NCBI GenBank assembly: GCA_040218795.1
Contig: JAVJQT010000007.1
Location: forward strand, 62,001 to 126,000
Source of the DNA: CCMP332 sp040218795
GTDB taxonomy: Bacteria; Bacteroidota; Bacteroidia; Cytophagales; CCMP332
DNA length: 64,000 nt
Reading direction: 5' to 3'
Shown here: piece by piece, positions 61,949-64,000 of the stretch
How the letters are laid out: every line of letters starts with the position of its first letter
How positions within the stretch are numbered: the stretch's first letter is position 1
Notes under the pieces: model-generated
What the model was told of the DNA's origin: nothing
Databases searched by the model: none
What the model saw: only the letters and a program-made list of their open reading frames with translations
Program-made: the position numbers and the translations under genes

Positions 61949-64000
61949 ATGATCTCATTATTTACTATTCGCTTTAAATTATTTTATAGATTTTCTCTTC
62001 CTATTTTGATAGCATTTCTACTCGTATCATTAAGCGGAATAGCACAAACTGGCCCAAATTACGCTTTGGATGTTATCAATGTTTCAGGTCAGGGCAGTGC
62101 ATCGTGGCAGTCACCGTCAAATGCAAGTGGATCTAATAATGATGTATCATGGGCAAGTACTCCAACTTTGTCAAATAATCAGGAATCTGAATTTTTAGTT
62201 GCTACTAATTTTGGATTTACTATTCCAAAATTTCATGATATTGATGGGATAGAAGTAAACTTTGAATCCTATAGAATTGATGGCAATATCCGGGACATAG
62301 ATGTATTCTTAGTGCTAGGTGGTGTTATTCAATCTACCGGAAACCGAGCAACTGGTAATAATTTACCCGTTGGTCCACCAGATGGAAATACTCTATATGG
62401 TGGCGCTTTTGATCTATGGGGTCAGTCATTAACGAAAGCGGATGTTGAAAATGCAGATTTCGGGGTAGCAATTCGGGTTAAAAAAGTAGGCGGGGGCCCT
62501 CCTGGCACATATCAGGCACTTATAGATCGAATTTCAATTACAGTGTATCATTCATTAACCAATACGGATAATGACCCGACTAATGAGTTGAACACCGGGC
62601 TAACGCTTAACGGTTCCGTTCTGGAAATAAGTGATATTGGAGCTACTCTTACCCAAGATTTAAGTCCAATTCTATCTTCCGTAGAAGCCGATATACAAGA
62701 TAATGCAAATGCGATTGCTATAAATACTTCTGATATTAGTTTAAACTCAAATAATATTGTGGGATTACAAAATGATGTTAATAATAATGAAAGCAACATT
62801 TCTGCCAACACTTTGGCAATAGCTTCTGATTTTGACAATGATTCAACAAACGAGCTAATTTCAAATGCAATACTAAATGGAACAGATTTAGAGATTACTG
62901 ATGCAGGCGGAACTTTAAGTATTGATTTGAGCAGTTTAAATAGCGGTTCACTTAACTCGATTGCTGATGCAGATGGCAATACCAAAATTCAAGTCGAAGA
63001 AGGGGCGAATGATGATATAATCCGATTCGACCTTGCAGGAACGGAAAGATGGCAAATGGAGGGATCCAGACTGGAAGCACTTAATGCAGGAAGATCAATT
63101 TTTATTGGGCATGAATCAGGTTTCAGTGACGATTTAAGTGATAACCGAAATGTTATGATTGGTTACGAGTCAGGTGAGTCTAATACAATAGGTGAAGAGA
63201 ATGTATTTGTAGGTTTTGAAGCTGGAAAATTCAATAGCAATGGCTCCCAAAATTCATTTTTTGGACAAAGAGCCGGAGCATCAAATACTGCAGGAATGCT
63301 GAATACCTTTTTAGGATATGAAGCCGGTCAGGATAACACAACAGGAACTGGTAATACTTTTGTTGGAAGTTTGGCTGGTGAAGCAACAACAACTGGTTTC
63401 AATAATACATTTAGCGGTTATAATGCAGGACTAAGAAATACCACTGGTCTTGCAAACACATTTACCGGAAATGCAGCCGGGGCTTTTAATTCTTCTGGTG
63501 TCAACAATGTATTTTCTGGTTCATTAGCTGGAGGGTTGAACGAAACAGGGAATTCCAATACTAACCTGGGTTACCGTGCAGGATTTTCCAATGTATTGGG
63601 TGACAATAATACCAATGTAGGCTTTAGCGCAGGACATAATAATATTGGAAGTAGAAATGTATTCATTGGACATCGAGCCGGATACTTTGAAACCGGTGAT
63701 GATAAGCTATACATCGATAATTCAAATACAGCAAATCCACTTATCTACGGTGATTTTGCAACGAATGTCTTAAAAGTAAATGGGACGCTCAATATTAACG
63801 GTGCATATGACCTTCCGGGAGCCGATGGAACAAGCGGACAAGTAATGACAACGGATGGGGCGGGCAGTAGTTCATGGAGTACAGTAAATGTAGATGATGC
63901 GGATGCAGATGCATCAAATGAACTTAATACGAATGCAATCCTCAATGGAACTGATCTTGAAATCACAGATGCGGGAGGCACCTTATCGGTTGATTTGAGC
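61949..64000 (+). CDS. Large secreted adhesin-like protein with YadA-type beta-roll, 3' end outside window
   Basis: The frame is open from the ATG at 61949 to the window end (684 codons, no stop). A signal peptide is at about 1-33 (LLVSLSGIAQ). A beta-sandwich-like domain fills about 35-200. Three copies of a 30-residue unit (about 211-241, 299-330 and 655-684), consensus NELNTxxxLNGTDLEITDAGGTLSVDLS, punctuate the chain. Residues about 380-585 are tandem 14-15-residue repeats (xTFxGxxAGxxNTTGxxN), the left-handed beta-roll pattern of YadA heads and phage-fibre-like proteins. It should be an extended surface fibre; export route and C-terminal domain are out of view. Confidence 0.85.
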   Translation, partial: MISLFTIRFKLFYRFSLPILIAFLLVSLSGIAQTGPNYALDVINVSGQGSASWQSPSNASGSNNDVSWASTPTLSNNQESEFLVATNFGFTIPKFHDIDGIEVNFESYRIDGNIRDIDVFLVLGGVIQSTGNRATGNNLPVGPPDGNTLYGGAFDLWGQSLTKADVENADFGVAIRVKKVGGGPPGTYQALIDRISITVYHSLTNTDNDPTNELNTGLTLNGSVLEISDIGATLTQDLSPILSSVEADIQDNANAIAINTSDISLNSNNIVGLQNDVNNNESNISANTLAIASDFDNDSTNELISNAILNGTDLEITDAGGTLSIDLSSLNSGSLNSIADADGNTKIQVEEGANDDIIRFDLAGTERWQMEGSRLEALNAGRSIFIGHESGFSDDLSDNRNVMIGYESGESNTIGEENVFVGFEAGKFNSNGSQNSFFGQRAGASNTAGMLNTFLGYEAGQDNTTGTGNTFVGSLAGEATTTGFNNTFSGYNAGLRNTTGLANTFTGNAAGAFNSSGVNNVFSGSLAGGLNETGNSNTNLGYRAGFSNVLGDNNTNVGFSAGHNNIGSRNVFIGHRAGYFETGDDKLYIDNSNTANPLIYGDFATNVLKVNGTLNINGAYDLPGADGTSGQVMTTDGAGSSSWSTVNVDDADADASNELNTNAILNGTDLEITDAGGTLSVDLS

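Noticed and set aside
63090..63690. DNA-level tandem repeats or CRISPR
   Set aside because: The periodicity is a protein repeat of 14-15 codons within a single open reading frame with diverged codons.

Overview
The window looks like chromosome of a Bacteroidota bacterium, most likely a marine or aquatic member of the Cytophagales or a relative. The DNA is AT-rich. It has a SusC/SusD pair, type IX secretion C-terminal sorting domains, many Cys-anchored lipoproteins, Bacteroidota-restricted small families (DUF4293, DUF4783, DUF4834) and TAnnTTTG-like promoter elements. The taxonomic placement is inferred from gene content only. I found no rRNA, tRNA, CRISPR, prophage or transposase.

Region 1 (1-19.9 kb) is a polysaccharide utilisation locus for beta-1,3-glucan (laminarin-type). 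A partial sodium/sugar symporter and a membrane-tethered propeller/Y_Y_Y/LuxR-HTH regulator (minus strand) precede a plus-strand run: SusC, SusD, a PKD surface glycan-binding lipoprotein, a Calx-beta/GH16 laminarinase, a sugar-porter MFS, a CBM6-like/GH16 laminarinase, a GH3 beta-glucosidase and a 1151-residue cytoplasmic protein that I read as a GH149-type beta-1,3-glucan phosphorylase. The inferred flow is surface cutting by GH16, import through SusCD, trimming by GH3, inner-membrane transport by MFS, then phosphorolysis to glucose-1-phosphate. Two perfect 20-bp direct repeats lie just upstream of a plausible SusC promoter and are candidate operators.

Region 2 (19.9-42.1 kb) is mostly housekeeping: an acyltransferase and a BASS transporter, a GNAT-nitrilase fusion, a 40-residue lipoprotein, lpdA, tadA, superoxide dismutase, several envelope proteins, a glycosyltransferase, nadC, a CarB without its C-terminal allosteric domain, a metzincin protease, two Cys-less ArsC-like paralogues, a TlpA-like thioredoxin, radA and a T9SS-sorted protein. 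Two intergenic spots (33.35 and 42.26 kb) carry the same asymmetric palindrome as inverted pairs in opposite order, resembling REP/BIME elements.

Region 3 (42.6-50.0 kb) has fumC, a SPOR-like coiled-coil protein, a divergent oxyR/katG peroxide-defence pair and tryptophanase. Region 4 (50.1-61.8 kb) has a DEAD-box helicase divergent from a tight truA-ABC exporter-small protein-PspC-methyltransferase-ZIP operon, then an alpha/beta hydrolase with an ABC-F ATPase that has one canonical and one degenerate composite ATP site, a VOC protein, a lipoprotein and an HI0933-type flavoprotein. The window ends inside a large secreted protein with a YadA-like beta-roll and internal repeats.
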